This document shows, piece by piece, positions 1 to 8,280 of a stretch of DNA of 64,000 nt (positions are counted from its first letter, which is position 1; each line of letters starts with the position of its first letter). Position numbers and translations under genes: made by a program. This stretch comes from Acidithiobacillus ferrianus (lineage in GTDB: Bacteria; Pseudomonadota; Gammaproteobacteria; Acidithiobacillales; Acidithiobacillaceae), in assembly GCF_010378095.1 (NCBI RefSeq), contig NZ_WNJL01000011.1, forward strand, positions 186,001 to 250,000, written 5' to 3'. A model generated the notes under the pieces. That model had not been told where the DNA came from. It saw nothing but the letters and a program-made list of their open reading frames with translations, and searched no databases.

Positions 1-489
1 CTGGAATCCTGGTTCCAGGAATCACAAATGAGTGATGCATGGATGGATATCGCCATACTGGTTGCCGATGAACTGCTGGAAAATGCGCTTTATGCGGCGC
101 CAAGAGATGCCCGGGGTAACGCGCTTTATCCCAAAGGGGTCAAACGCGCACTAGGGGAAGACGAATATATATATCTACGCGCTGCCCGCAAAGATAACAT
201 CCTGGCCATGCAAATGAGCGATAACTGGGGCACATTGACTCCGTCCATTTTTCTACAACGCCTCTCTGCGCACATTCATGGTCAGGGACTCATCGCCAAT
301 CAAGGTGGCGGCGGTTTATATTTGCTTTGGCGATTCTCGAACTATCTTCAAATAAGGGTATTCCCCGGACGGGAAACCCGGGCCACGCTCTTTTTTGATT
401 TGGACCACCCGCCCCGGGAAGATCGTTACCCTTCCTTCCAATTTCTTTATCATAGTGACACTTGCGAGTTCAATCATGACAAGCCTTGA
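1..489 (+). CDS. Histidine-kinase-like ATPase domain protein (5' end outside window)
   Basis: The reading frame is open to the first base of the window, so the ATG at 28 is probably internal and the gene starts upstream. The visible part is a GHKL-type ATP-binding domain: an N-box (ELLENALYAAP), a G1-like MSDNWG and a G2-like HGQGLIANQGGGGLYLLW. No phospho-acceptor histidine domain is visible in this part. Such free-standing ATPase domains usually act as anti-sigma or SiaB-like switch kinases that phosphorylate a STAS protein. The next gene, overlapping by 14 bases, encodes a STAS domain, which fits that pairing. The partner relation is inference. The N-terminal domain cannot be seen. Confidence 0.7.
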   Translation: MESWFQESQMSDAWMDIAILVADELLENALYAAPRDARGNALYPKGVKRALGEDEYIYLRAARKDNILAMQMSDNWGTLTPSIFLQRLSAHIHGQGLIANQGGGGLYLLWRFSNYLQIRVFPGRETRATLFFDLDHPPREDRYPSFQFLYHSDTCEFNHDKP

Positions 490-1612
490 GGTAATCACGC
501 GGCAACACGCAGCGGGGAAGACTGTGGTCAGTCTGCAGGGAGTCATTGACGCCGATGCCAAGGAACGACTAGAAGTCCTCCTTTCCATCGAGGATTCGGC
601 CGTATTGGACTTTTCCGCCGTGCAGCGCGTCAACTCCATGGGACTCGCCATACTGCTCAATATATTGAAGCAGCTTCAGACCCAGGGGATAGCGGTTCAC
701 GCGGAAGGAATGAACCGCATGACGGCCATGTTATTCAAGATGACGGGGCTCAATCAGTATCTCCAAAATCCGTCCGCTTCCGCCCCGGTGTGCGACACCC
801 CCGCCCCGATAACTACCCGCACACCCACTGCGGTGCCCAGCGCACCCACAGACCCATCACCCAGTAGCCACTGGCGATTTTCGGTGAGCCTGCAGGATCG
901 CGGACAATTGGAGTCCTGGTACTTTTTAAATACGCATTTGCAAAGACATTGGGGACACACCATTCGGCTGGAACCGCATTTTGGTGCCCTGGATCAAGAC
1001 CATGCGGCACCATTAGCCACCTCTGACATGGTGTTCGCCTCTCCTTTTGTGGCATGCGAACTCATCGACGAGGGATTTCTTCCGTTGATGGTTCCTTGTA
1101 GCGATCCCGAGGAAGCGGTTATCGTGCGACGCCGGGATGATGAAAGGAAAACTTGGGGTCACTTTACGCGACCAAAAATACTGACTGCGCGGATCGAAAG
1201 TTATGTATACCTGCTGGGCCGCATGCTCATTGACGAAACCGGGTATTCCTCCGACGACGCCAATTATTTATTCGTTGGCAATGACATGAAATCCATACAG
1301 ATGCTCCTGAAAAACATGGGAGATATCGCCATTCTGCCGCGCCAGACATTTTCCGGACTCGCTTCGATTACCCGCAGCACACTAGAGGTAATGGATGAAA
1401 GTCGAACAGATTTCGCCTATCACACGCTGTGTCTCTCCCCACACAGAAAATCTACAGTTCTCAAAGTCAAGGAACTCTTTTTGTCGCTAAAAAGTGATAC
1501 AAAAGGCCAGAATATATTGCGCGGGCTTGGCATCCACGACTGGCGAGAGCCCGCGCAGGAGGAAATCAGCATGCTCACCGAGGTATACCATAGATATGCG
1601 GGAAGCGGCTGA
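476..1612 (+). CDS. STAS domain fused to PhnD-like ligand-binding domain
   Basis: 378 residues from the ATG at 476, which overlaps the upstream stop by 14 bases. Residues about 1-100 form a STAS (anti-anti-sigma) domain; the usual phospho-acceptor region reads VNSMGLAIL, with a serine at the expected place. A Pro/Thr-rich linker (about 105-135) follows. Residues about 140-375 resemble the periplasmic-binding fold of phosphate/phosphonate ABC transporters (PhnD family), with segments such as DMVFASPFVACEL and NYLFVGNDMKSI. No signal peptide is present, so the binding domain should be cytoplasmic. The overlap with the ATPase gene suggests a two-protein switch in which ligand binding alters STAS-kinase signalling. 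Domain calls are fairly firm; the function is inferred. Confidence 0.7.
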   Translation: MTSLEVITRQHAAGKTVVSLQGVIDADAKERLEVLLSIEDSAVLDFSAVQRVNSMGLAILLNILKQLQTQGIAVHAEGMNRMTAMLFKMTGLNQYLQNPSASAPVCDTPAPITTRTPTAVPSAPTDPSPSSHWRFSVSLQDRGQLESWYFLNTHLQRHWGHTIRLEPHFGALDQDHAAPLATSDMVFASPFVACELIDEGFLPLMVPCSDPEEAVIVRRRDDERKTWGHFTRPKILTARIESYVYLLGRMLIDETGYSSDDANYLFVGNDMKSIQMLLKNMGDIAILPRQTFSGLASITRSTLEVMDESRTDFAYHTLCLSPHRKSTVLKVKELFLSLKSDTKGQNILRGLGIHDWREPAQEEISMLTEVYHRYAGSG

Positions 1613-1702
1613 TCAATTGACCTGTTCAATGAATGTTCATCGATAGATCACCTTATTTGACCTTATCATCGGCACAGCAATGGGTATTCAATGGAGGACT
1701 CT

Positions 1703-3130
1703 ATGTATTTGGCACACCCATCTTATCTCAGCCCAGGCGATACCGCATGGCAAATCACAGCGGCCACGCTCGTCGGGCTGCAGAGTGTCCCGGGCTTGGC
1801 CATTCTTTATGGTGGCGTCGTCAAGAAGAAGTGGGCACTCAACTCTGCAATGATGGTTTTTTATGCCTTTTCCGCCGTGCTCATTACTTGGATGCTGGTG
1901 GGTTTCAGCATTGCCTTCGGCAGTCCGGTACACCTCGGACCGGGAATACTTTCGGGCTTATTTGGCTGGCCACAGCCCGTGATGTCGGCGCTCGACAGTA
2001 TTGGCCAAGCCAATATTCCCCTCTTGAACGGCGGTATGCCGAGCTTCGCGTTTCCACAGTCCGCGCTGATCTACTTTCAATTCGTTTTCGCCGCCATAAC
2101 GCCCATCCTCCTCGCCGGCGGTGTCCTCGGGCGGATGAATTTCAAGGCCTGGATGGTATTCGTGCCGATCTGGTCCGCACTCGTCTATTCGGTGGGCGCT
2201 TTCATGCTGTGGGGCGGCGGATGGCTCGCGCAGCTTGGCGCGGTGGATTATTCCGGCGGATATGTCATTCATGTCGCGGCGGGCGTTTCGGGCTTCGTGG
2301 CCGCGGCGGTGATCGGACCGCGCCTGTATGCGGACCGGGCCGATTTTCCACCGAACAATCTGATCATGGCGATGGCTGGTGCCGGCCTATTGTGGCTGGG
2401 CTGGAATGGTTTCAACGGCGGCGACCCCTATTTTGCAAACCAGGATATGGCGGCAGCGGTGATCAACACCAATCTCGCGACAGCGGCGGCACTGCTCACG
2501 TGGCTTTTTATGGACATGGCCTTTTTGGACAGGGCATCCATGGTAGGCGCCATCAACGGCATGATTTGCGGCTTGGTGGCGATCACACCCGCGGCGGGTT
2601 TTTTGAACGGCTGGGGCGCGCTGCTTTTGGGCGTGGCAGCGGGGATGATTCCCTGGATCACCATGAATAAAATCGGGCCGAAGACCTGGCTTGGCAAAGT
2701 GGATGACACTTTGGGTGTATTGCATACCCATGCCGTCGCCGGTGCCGTTGGGGGTTTGCTGGTCGGTATCCTGGGAGACCCGCGGATGGTGCTCTACTAT
2801 GGCGCGGGGAAGACCCCCGACATTTCCGTGGACGGCTTGCTTTACGGCGGCGGATTCACGCAACTTTGGCATCAGGGCGTGGCACTCGCGGTGATCGTGG
2901 GTTACAACGCCATCATGACCTATGGCATCCTCAAGGTGCTGGGTATCTTCATTCCGCTGCGGATGAGCGACGCAGACCTGGAGATCGGGGACTACGCTAC
3001 CCACAAGGAAGATCCCATCCCCGGGGTCATGGGTGCCCCCATTGAAAATCTCGCGCCCAACAAGCCCGCCTGGGACGGGCCCGATGCGATCGGAGCGGCA
3101 ACCCACTACCCGCCGGCGGGCACGGACTGA
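1703..3130 (+). CDS. amt: Amt-family ammonium transporter
   Basis: 475-residue polytopic inner-membrane protein that conducts ammonium/ammonia into the cell. Family hallmarks include GLQSVPGLAILYGGVVKKKW near the N-terminus, the pore-region HVAAGVSGFVAA with the first pore histidine, and LGVLHTHAVAGAVGGLLVGI with the second pore histidine. I chose the ATG at 1703 because GGAGG lies five bases upstream; the in-frame ATG at 1691 would place that site inside the gene. There is no cleavable signal peptide beyond the first membrane helix. No glnK/glnB gene is adjacent, which is unusual for amt. It lies 90 bases after the STAS-PhnD gene and 88 bases before a c-di-GMP enzyme gene on the same strand. 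Confidence 0.95.
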   Translation: MYLAHPSYLSPGDTAWQITAATLVGLQSVPGLAILYGGVVKKKWALNSAMMVFYAFSAVLITWMLVGFSIAFGSPVHLGPGILSGLFGWPQPVMSALDSIGQANIPLLNGGMPSFAFPQSALIYFQFVFAAITPILLAGGVLGRMNFKAWMVFVPIWSALVYSVGAFMLWGGGWLAQLGAVDYSGGYVIHVAAGVSGFVAAAVIGPRLYADRADFPPNNLIMAMAGAGLLWLGWNGFNGGDPYFANQDMAAAVINTNLATAAALLTWLFMDMAFLDRASMVGAINGMICGLVAITPAAGFLNGWGALLLGVAAGMIPWITMNKIGPKTWLGKVDDTLGVLHTHAVAGAVGGLLVGILGDPRMVLYYGAGKTPDISVDGLLYGGGFTQLWHQGVALAVIVGYNAIMTYGILKVLGIFIPLRMSDADLEIGDYATHKEDPIPGVMGAPIENLAPNKPAWDGPDAIGAATHYPPAGTD

Positions 3131-3218
3131 CGGTGATCATTGACTCCTTGGGGCGCGCTTCGCGGCGGCCCGCCCCGGCAGACGCGGTGCACAGTCCGGA
3201 GTTTCCGGAGCGCGCAAA

Positions 3219-5030
3219 ATGATGTCCACTTCCGTTTTAAACCGGCTGCAAAATCTCGTGCGTATTTACGAGTTCGACGCGTTTTTCGAGGAAACGGCGG
3301 CCCTCGCCGCCGAGGTCCTTGGCGCCGACGGCGCGGCCTTCATCGTCCATGAAGAAGAGAGTCTGCGCTATCTTTTCTTCCACGGTTTGCCGGAGAGCTA
3401 TGCACAACTCTCCCGGCATGTCTTTCCGGACGATCAAGGCAATAGTGGCAGAGCGTTGCGGGACGATCGTGCCTACTACATTTCGGATTATCCGCGCAAC
3501 GCGGACGCCATGCCCGAGTACGTCGCAACGGGCCTGTTAGGGAGTCTGGCCATCCCCGTACACGGTCCGGAGGGCTGCACCGGCATACTCGCCGTTTCCT
3601 GGTTTCACCCGGCACCCGAGGAAATCCACGACCATAATCAGCGCATCGTACAGCTTCTCGCCGACATGCTGGGCGCCGCCTGGTATCGCATGGGTATCGA
3701 GACGCATCTCGAACGTATCGCCACCCGCGATGCGCTCACCGGCGTACCCAATCGCTACCAGTTGAAAGAGCGGCTGGAAGTGGCCTGTGCGCGGGCGCGG
3801 CGCAGTGAACGGATACTCGCCGTCATCCTCCTCGATATCGATGGTTTCAAGGAAGTGAACGACACCCTAGGCCATGCCGCGGGCGATCGGCTGCTCTGCG
3901 AGATTGTCGGTCGCTTAAGGGATGTGTTGCGCTGCAGCGATACGATCGTGCGCCTCGCAGGAGACGAGTTTGTGCTACTGGCCGAGAACCTACGCAGCTT
4001 ATATGATCTCGAGGATGTATTACGTCGCGTGCTTCTCGCCCTGAATATCCGTATCGGCATAAATGACCAGCGCATCAGCGTGACCGCCAGCGCTGGAGTG
4101 ACCACCTATCCACTGGATGACTCCGACTCTTCGGAACTGATGCATCACGCCGATCAGGCGGTATACCGGGCGAAGGCCGCCGGCGGTAATTGCTGGCGCT
4201 ACTACGACCAGCAGGAGGACAAACGCCTGCGCGCCGCGCAGCGGCTGCAGGGCGAATTGGACCGCGCCCTCAAAAAACAGGAGCTCCTCCTGTATTGGCA
4301 ACCCATCATCAGCATGGAGACCGGGCGCTGTGTAGGGGCTGAAGCCCTGATCCGCTGGCAACACCCGGAACGGGGGCTGCTGCAACCGGATAGCTTCCTC
4401 AACATCGCCGAGGATTCCCCCATCATGCATTCCATCGGCCAATGGGTGATCCGTAGCGCCTGCCGGCAGGGGGAAGCGTGGATCAAGCAGGGCCTGGATC
4501 TGGACATCCAGATCAATCTCGCCGCCCGCCAAGTGGAAAATCATCGTCTGTGCGATGACTTGCGCCGTACACTCACCGAGTGCCCGGCGCTCCCTCCGGA
4601 GCACGTCTGCCTGGAACTGGTGGAGCGGATCGCCCTTCGCGACATCACCAAAACGTCCCGATTGATCGCCGACTGCCAAAGTTTGGGGGTGCGCTTCGCC
4701 CTGGATGATTTCGGCACGGGCCCGGCGGCGCTCCAGTATCTTCTCGAACTCGGCTGCAACCAGATCAAAATCGATCACGGTTTTGTGATCCCCATGGTCC
4801 ACAGCGGCCGTCATCAGCAGATGATTCGTGCGATGATTCAAATGGCGCATGCACTTGGCGTCAGCGTCACCGCCGAAGGTATCGAAAATGCGGAAATCGC
4901 CCGCCTGCTCCGGGGGATGCAGGCCAACCATGGTCAGGGCTATGGCATCGCCAGACCGATGCCGGCCTCGGATTTCATGGCTTATCTGCGAGGCCCGCAG
5001 GCGGGCGATTGCGCCATATTCAATCCGTAG
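3219..5030 (+). CDS. GAF-GGDEF-EAL cyclic-di-GMP turnover protein
   Basis: 603 residues, no membrane segment, so cytoplasmic. A GAF sensor domain spans about 10-155, a diguanylate cyclase domain about 165-330 and a phosphodiesterase domain about 345-595. The cyclase signature is AGDEF, an allowed variant of GGDEF, with an RCSD product-inhibition site five residues before it. The EAL domain keeps EAL, the Asn of QINLAARQ, LELVE, DDFGTG, IKID, AEGIE and QGYG, so hydrolysis of c-di-GMP is plausible. The start is supported by GGAG eight bases upstream. It shares strand with amt 88 bases upstream, but co-transcription is not shown. The ligand of the GAF domain is unknown. Confidence 0.9.
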   Translation: MMSTSVLNRLQNLVRIYEFDAFFEETAALAAEVLGADGAAFIVHEEESLRYLFFHGLPESYAQLSRHVFPDDQGNSGRALRDDRAYYISDYPRNADAMPEYVATGLLGSLAIPVHGPEGCTGILAVSWFHPAPEEIHDHNQRIVQLLADMLGAAWYRMGIETHLERIATRDALTGVPNRYQLKERLEVACARARRSERILAVILLDIDGFKEVNDTLGHAAGDRLLCEIVGRLRDVLRCSDTIVRLAGDEFVLLAENLRSLYDLEDVLRRVLLALNIRIGINDQRISVTASAGVTTYPLDDSDSSELMHHADQAVYRAKAAGGNCWRYYDQQEDKRLRAAQRLQGELDRALKKQELLLYWQPIISMETGRCVGAEALIRWQHPERGLLQPDSFLNIAEDSPIMHSIGQWVIRSACRQGEAWIKQGLDLDIQINLAARQVENHRLCDDLRRTLTECPALPPEHVCLELVERIALRDITKTSRLIADCQSLGVRFALDDFGTGPAALQYLLELGCNQIKIDHGFVIPMVHSGRHQQMIRAMIQMAHALGVSVTAEGIENAEIARLLRGMQANHGQGYGIARPMPASDFMAYLRGPQAGDCAIFNP

Positions 5031-5132
5031 CCGCATCGTATGCATCCTCCATAAAAACCGTCGACAGGAAGATCACCGTCGTGGGATAAACGCCGTGATC
5101 ATCTCCTCCGGAAGGAACCCCCTCCCTTCAGG

Positions 5133-5699
5133 TCAGGGGGCGGTCGCGGGGTACAACTCATGGGCCATTTCGGCCATCAGCAAACGCAGCAAGGCGAGAA
5201 CCTCTTCCTGGTCCCGGGTATCGGTCGTGGTCAGCCGCAGACGCAGGTCGCCATGCCGTAAATAGGGTGGGAGATCAAGGGCGTTTCGCTCTTTCGCATT
5301 GAGCTTGTTGAGGGCCACGACCCCTATTGCCCGGTTCAAAAGAGGCAGGATTTTATCCAGGTAAAGATGCATGGCGGCGGTCGGACGGGGCCGTTTGGCG
5401 TCGATAAGCACGATGAGCCCATCGGTATTCTTGCCGAGAATCTCCCACATGAACTGAAAGCGTTCCTGCCCAGGAATGGCATAGAGATGGAGTCTGGATT
5501 TGCCGTCCGGCCAGGCGATCACTCCATAGTCCATCGCCACGGTGGTCGTGCTTTTACGCTCCGCGGATTGTGCTTCGGAATAACGGGCGCTGGTGGAAAG
5601 CAGGTTTGCGCCGAATAGTGTTTGTAGAGCCGTTGTCTTACCAGAGCCGACAGGTCCGGCAATGATTACTTTTTTCAGCAAGGGGGTCGCGTTTATCAC
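5133..5699 (-). CDS. MglA/Ras-like small GTPase
   Basis: 188 residues from a GTG start with an AAGGTGG-type site about nine bases upstream. The P-loop is GPVGSGKTT near residue 15. The switch II region reads AIPGQERF, lacking the usual Asp of DxxG, as is common in MglA-type proteins. The base-specificity motif is NKLN rather than NKxD, which could weaken guanine selectivity. Bacterial members act as molecular switches, usually with a Roadblock/LC7 activator. No Roadblock gene lies nearby, so this is an orphan copy. It converges on the preceding GAF-GGDEF-EAL gene. A role in polarity or c-di-GMP signalling is possible but unproven. Confidence 0.75.
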   Translation of the reverse strand: MINATPLLKKVIIAGPVGSGKTTALQTLFGANLLSTSARYSEAQSAERKSTTTVAMDYGVIAWPDGKSRLHLYAIPGQERFQFMWEILGKNTDGLIVLIDAKRPRPTAAMHLYLDKILPLLNRAIGVVALNKLNAKERNALDLPPYLRHGDLRLRLTTTDTRDQEEVLALLRLLMAEMAHELYPATAP

Positions 5700-5793
5700 T
5701 CCATTTTTCCACCTTTCCGAGAAGCTTCAAAGGAAGTGGCAGGAGATTCCAAAGCACGCCGGATTCCGCGCCCCCGTCCTGGCCACGACCGCC

Positions 5794-6180
5794 TCAGGGC
5801 CGCGCCATGGATTGCCCGACGTAGCGCCCCATCCAGTGTTCGATCGCTTCCACTTCCCGGAGGTGTCCGTAAAGACCAATGCGCGCCGAAAATTTAGTAA
5901 CCGCCGCGCCTTCGGCATGCAAGGTAATCAAAATCGCATTCCCCTCGGAGTCGTAACCACGCACTTCCGTCGTATCGGGATCGACCTGCTTGGATCCGGT
6001 AAACCGCATACCCGCCTGGGGCAGGGCTTTTTCGGCCGCGGCAGTGACGACGCCGAGCGCTGCGGGATAATACGTGTAGTAGGGCACCGGGTTGACCTGC
6101 GGGGCCCAAGTGGCGGTACAACCACCCAGCCCGAGAGTGAGCACGACCAGGGCGACTGCGAGGCGCGACGATAAGGTCAT
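5794..6180 (-). CDS. Small secreted lipoprotein of unknown function
   Basis: 128 residues from an ATG at 6180 with GGAG six bases upstream; the longer frame to 6237 has no comparable site. The N-terminus MTLSSRLAVALVVLTLGLGGC is a lipoprotein signal with lipobox LGGC, so the mature protein begins CTATWAPQ. The remaining 105 residues carry a Tyr/Pro-rich start (PVPYYTYYP) and a small mixed alpha/beta domain ending GRYVGQSMARP. It resembles short proteobacterial lipoproteins of unknown function, but I cannot place it in a named family. It lies 94 bases after the GTPase start on the same strand and is divergent from the next lipoprotein. Confidence 0.7.
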   Translation of the reverse strand: MTLSSRLAVALVVLTLGLGGCTATWAPQVNPVPYYTYYPAALGVVTAAAEKALPQAGMRFTGSKQVDPDTTEVRGYDSEGNAILITLHAEGAAVTKFSARIGLYGHLREVEAIEHWMGRYVGQSMARP

Positions 6181-6357
6181 AGGATTCTCCATGGTAAACA
6201 ACGACGCCGGTCCGGTGAATGAACCGCCACCGCGCATTATACCGCAAAAAAAGACGGAGGGGATGCCTCTGGCAAAAATCCCGCTGGTGTCTCTATGGAA
6301 TTTTACTTCATAATGAACATTCAGACGTCCTGTAAGACCCTACGAGGAGACATAACC

Positions 6358-6732
6358 ATGAAAACTGCGCGCTGGTTGATGATCGCAACGTTTCCCCTCG
6401 CGTTGGCGGGTTGCGCGAATAACCCCTACGCCAGCAACAGTACTACGGCCAATACGGCGGGGGGCTCTCTGCTCGGGGCTCTGGCCGGCGCCGTGATCGG
6501 CAACCAGACGGGCGCCCCGCTGGCGGGTGCCGCCATTGGCGCCGGGTTGGGCGGATTAGCCGGTTATGGCATTTCCAACAGTCAACGACAGGCACCGGCA
6601 CCACAGCCTGGTTACTATGCCCCCCCACCGGGCAGCGTGCCCTGCCCGGCAGGCTATGTGTGCACGCCAACGGCTCCTCAGTACCAGCAGCCCCCGAGCT
6701 GTCCGGCGGGCTACACCTGTTCGCCCCGATAA
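6358..6732 (+). CDS. Glycine-zipper outer-membrane lipoprotein
   Basis: 124 residues. The ATG at 6358 follows a GAGGAG site and begins a lipoprotein signal ending in LALAGC. After a Ser/Thr/Asn spacer comes a glycine-zipper membrane segment (LLGALAGAVIGNQTGAPLAGAAIG and onward), typical of 17-kDa-antigen/SlyB-type lipoproteins that sit in the outer membrane. The C-terminal third is Pro/Gln-rich and contains two copies of a CPAGYxC unit (CPAGYVC and CPAGYTC), which could form disulphides or bind metal. A GACGGC/GCCGTC inverted repeat at 6743-6763 just after the stop may be a weak terminator. The function is presumed structural. Confidence 0.75.
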   Translation: MKTARWLMIATFPLALAGCANNPYASNSTTANTAGGSLLGALAGAVIGNQTGAPLAGAAIGAGLGGLAGYGISNSQRQAPAPQPGYYAPPPGSVPCPAGYVCTPTAPQYQQPPSCPAGYTCSPR

Positions 6733-6818
6733 ATGGACCAATGACGGCGATTCCGCGGCCGTCTTCCTCCCAATTTTCGCTCATCACTTGAAAATAAGCG
6801 CTTAACCATCAGCCTTTC

Positions 6819-6848
6819 TTGAATTTTCTCAAGATTATCGCCTAGAAT
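6819..6848 (+). promoter_or_regulatory. Candidate sigma-70 promoter for the rlpA-like gene
   Basis: TTGAAT (6819-6824) and TAGAAT (6843-6848) are separated by 18 bases. The -35 half sits in a short inverted repeat (CTTGA...TCAAG). It lies about 75 bases before the GTG start at 6924. Found by eye only. Confidence 0.45.
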
Positions 6849-6923
6849 GCGGAGACCTACGCAGACGTGGGCCGGGGGGGGTGCGTCCAGGACCGTCCCC
6901 GGACCCAGAGGAGTGGAATACTC

Positions 6924-7991
6924 GTGCGATACCATCTTCAGGTTTTCAGACTGGGGGCCTTTGGCCTGGCGGCGGCGTTGGCTGGCTGCGCAAGCATGCC
7001 GGGGCGCGTCGCCAGCGCACCGGGCTACAGTTCAACCGCGCGGGGCTCCGCTTATTCCACCGGACAGGATTGCTACGCACCCACACCCAATCTCAATGCC
7101 GCCTACAACCAACCCTACGAGATCAACGGCACATGGTACCACCCCATGCGGAACGATGCGGGCTTTTCCGAAAACGGCATCGCCTCCTGGTACGACCAAC
7201 AGTCCTCCAGCAACATAACCGCCATGGGCACGGCCTTTCACGCCCGGCAAATGACCGCCGCCAGCCGAACCCTGCCGCTCCCCTCCTGCGTGCGTGTTAC
7301 CAATCTGGAGAACGGGCGCAGCCTAGTGGTGCTGGTGGATGATCGTGGTCCCTTCGTGAGCGGGCGGATCATGGATATCTCCTATGGCGCGGCGCGGCTG
7401 CTCGGCATGCTCAGTCAGGGCACAACGCGGGTCCATATCCAAGTCGTCCCCAGCGCCCTTGGTCCGGGGGCATCCCTGCCCAGGGTGTTGCCGGTGGTTC
7501 AGCGTACGGCGCCAGGAAGCACACCACCACCGGTGACAAACACGCCGACAGCGGTCCCGGTGCCTCCCTACACGTCACCGCCCTCCCCCGCGCGCGCCAA
7601 TCTCACGGCCGTGGTAGACAATGCTTTTGCCAGCACCCCGGCCCACGCCAGGCCCGCGGTAACCGAACCCCTCCCTGCAACCGCGCCGCAGCCGCCCAAA
7701 ACCCCCACGCGCATCCTGCGGCAGTGGCGACAGCCCGCGCAACCCAAAGCGATCTATCTGGAAACCGCAACCCCCATGCAGCTACCCACCGCCGTTCGCG
7801 AACGCAGCAAACTACGGGACTTCGGAATCAGCACCGCCCGCATGGTACCGGTATCCTCCAGCGCGGCGGGCAGTCTCTACAAGATCAAGATCGGTCCGAT
7901 GGCGCCCACAGCCGCCCCCGAAAATTACGCCGCCAGTCTACGCCGCTTGCGCCTGGGCACCTTCGTGGTCAGCGGCGAACACGAGGGTTGA
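6924..7991 (+). CDS. rlpA: RlpA-like lipoprotein with SPOR-like tail, altered active site
   Basis: 355 residues from GTG 6924 (AGAGGAG ten bases upstream); a longer GTG frame from 6867 also exists. A lipoprotein signal ends AALAGC. The RlpA double-psi beta-barrel domain spans about 95-190 (GIASWYDQ ... VTNLENGRS ... DDRGPF ... RIMDISYGAA). A Pro/Thr/Ala-rich linker of about 130 residues follows, then a short SPOR-like end (SLYKIKIGPM). RlpA proteins are septal-ring lytic transglycosylases acting on denuded glycan strands. Here the usual TAAHRTLP reads TAASRTLP, and the preceding T-x-G-E reads TAMGT. The His and Glu implicated in catalysis are therefore missing, while the Asp of DRGPF remains. 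Enzyme activity is doubtful; a binding role is possible. Confidence 0.8.
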   Translation: MRYHLQVFRLGAFGLAAALAGCASMPGRVASAPGYSSTARGSAYSTGQDCYAPTPNLNAAYNQPYEINGTWYHPMRNDAGFSENGIASWYDQQSSSNITAMGTAFHARQMTAASRTLPLPSCVRVTNLENGRSLVVLVDDRGPFVSGRIMDISYGAARLLGMLSQGTTRVHIQVVPSALGPGASLPRVLPVVQRTAPGSTPPPVTNTPTAVPVPPYTSPPSPARANLTAVVDNAFASTPAHARPAVTEPLPATAPQPPKTPTRILRQWRQPAQPKAIYLETATPMQLPTAVRERSKLRDFGISTARMVPVSSSAAGSLYKIKIGPMAPTAAPENYAASLRRLRLGTFVVSGEHEG

Positions 7992-8280
7992 AGACATCCG
8001 CGCCAACGTGACGCAAGGTCGGCTCCCGGCGCTCGCCGAGGATGGCCCAGACCATCAGGATGATCCAGACAATTCCCGACCAGCCGAGCACGATGTTCAG
8101 CACCAGCACCCATAAAAAATGCTCTTGATGACGTGCCGCGGCGATAATGCTGGGTATAAAATAGATGAACAGCCCGAAAATACCCCCCAACAGCCACACC
8201 GCCACATGCAGGAACATCGCCGCAATACCCAAAGCCATCAGGGCCAACACCACGATACTTACCGCCACTAGAGTGCTCAA
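7969..8280 (-). CDS. Superinfection-immunity-family small membrane protein
   Basis: 103 residues with two to three hydrophobic segments: about 5-25, 28-45 and 57-82. The central IYFIPSIIAAARHQEHF followed by VLNIVLGWSGIVWIILMVWA matches the superinfection immunity family named after phage T4 Imm. Chromosomal members are common in proteobacteria and their role is unknown. The ATG overlaps the stop of the K+ channel gene by four bases, so the two are translationally coupled. The 3' end overlaps the convergent rlpA-like gene by 23 bases. No phage genes are nearby. Confidence 0.7.
   Translation of the reverse strand: MSTLVAVSIVVLALMALGIAAMFLHVAVWLLGGIFGLFIYFIPSIIAAARHQEHFLWVLVLNIVLGWSGIVWIILMVWAILGERREPTLRHVGADVFNPRVRR

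Noticed and set aside
1633..2670. 345-codon plus-strand frame overlapping amt
   Set aside because: Arg/Gly-rich shadow of the Amt gene in another frame; no family features.
5118..5140. CCCCCT/AGGGGG inverted repeat at the end of the GTPase gene
   Set aside because: Overlaps the stop codon, has an 11-base loop and no T-tract; too weak to call a terminator.
6269..6285. Sigma-54-like GG-N10-GC upstream of the glycine-zipper lipoprotein
   Set aside because: The -12 half reads CCGCT instead of TTGCW, a match level expected by chance.
7969..8280. Phage remnant suggested by the superinfection-immunity family name
   Set aside because: No integrase, structural phage genes or att-like repeats nearby; the family is common on chromosomes.
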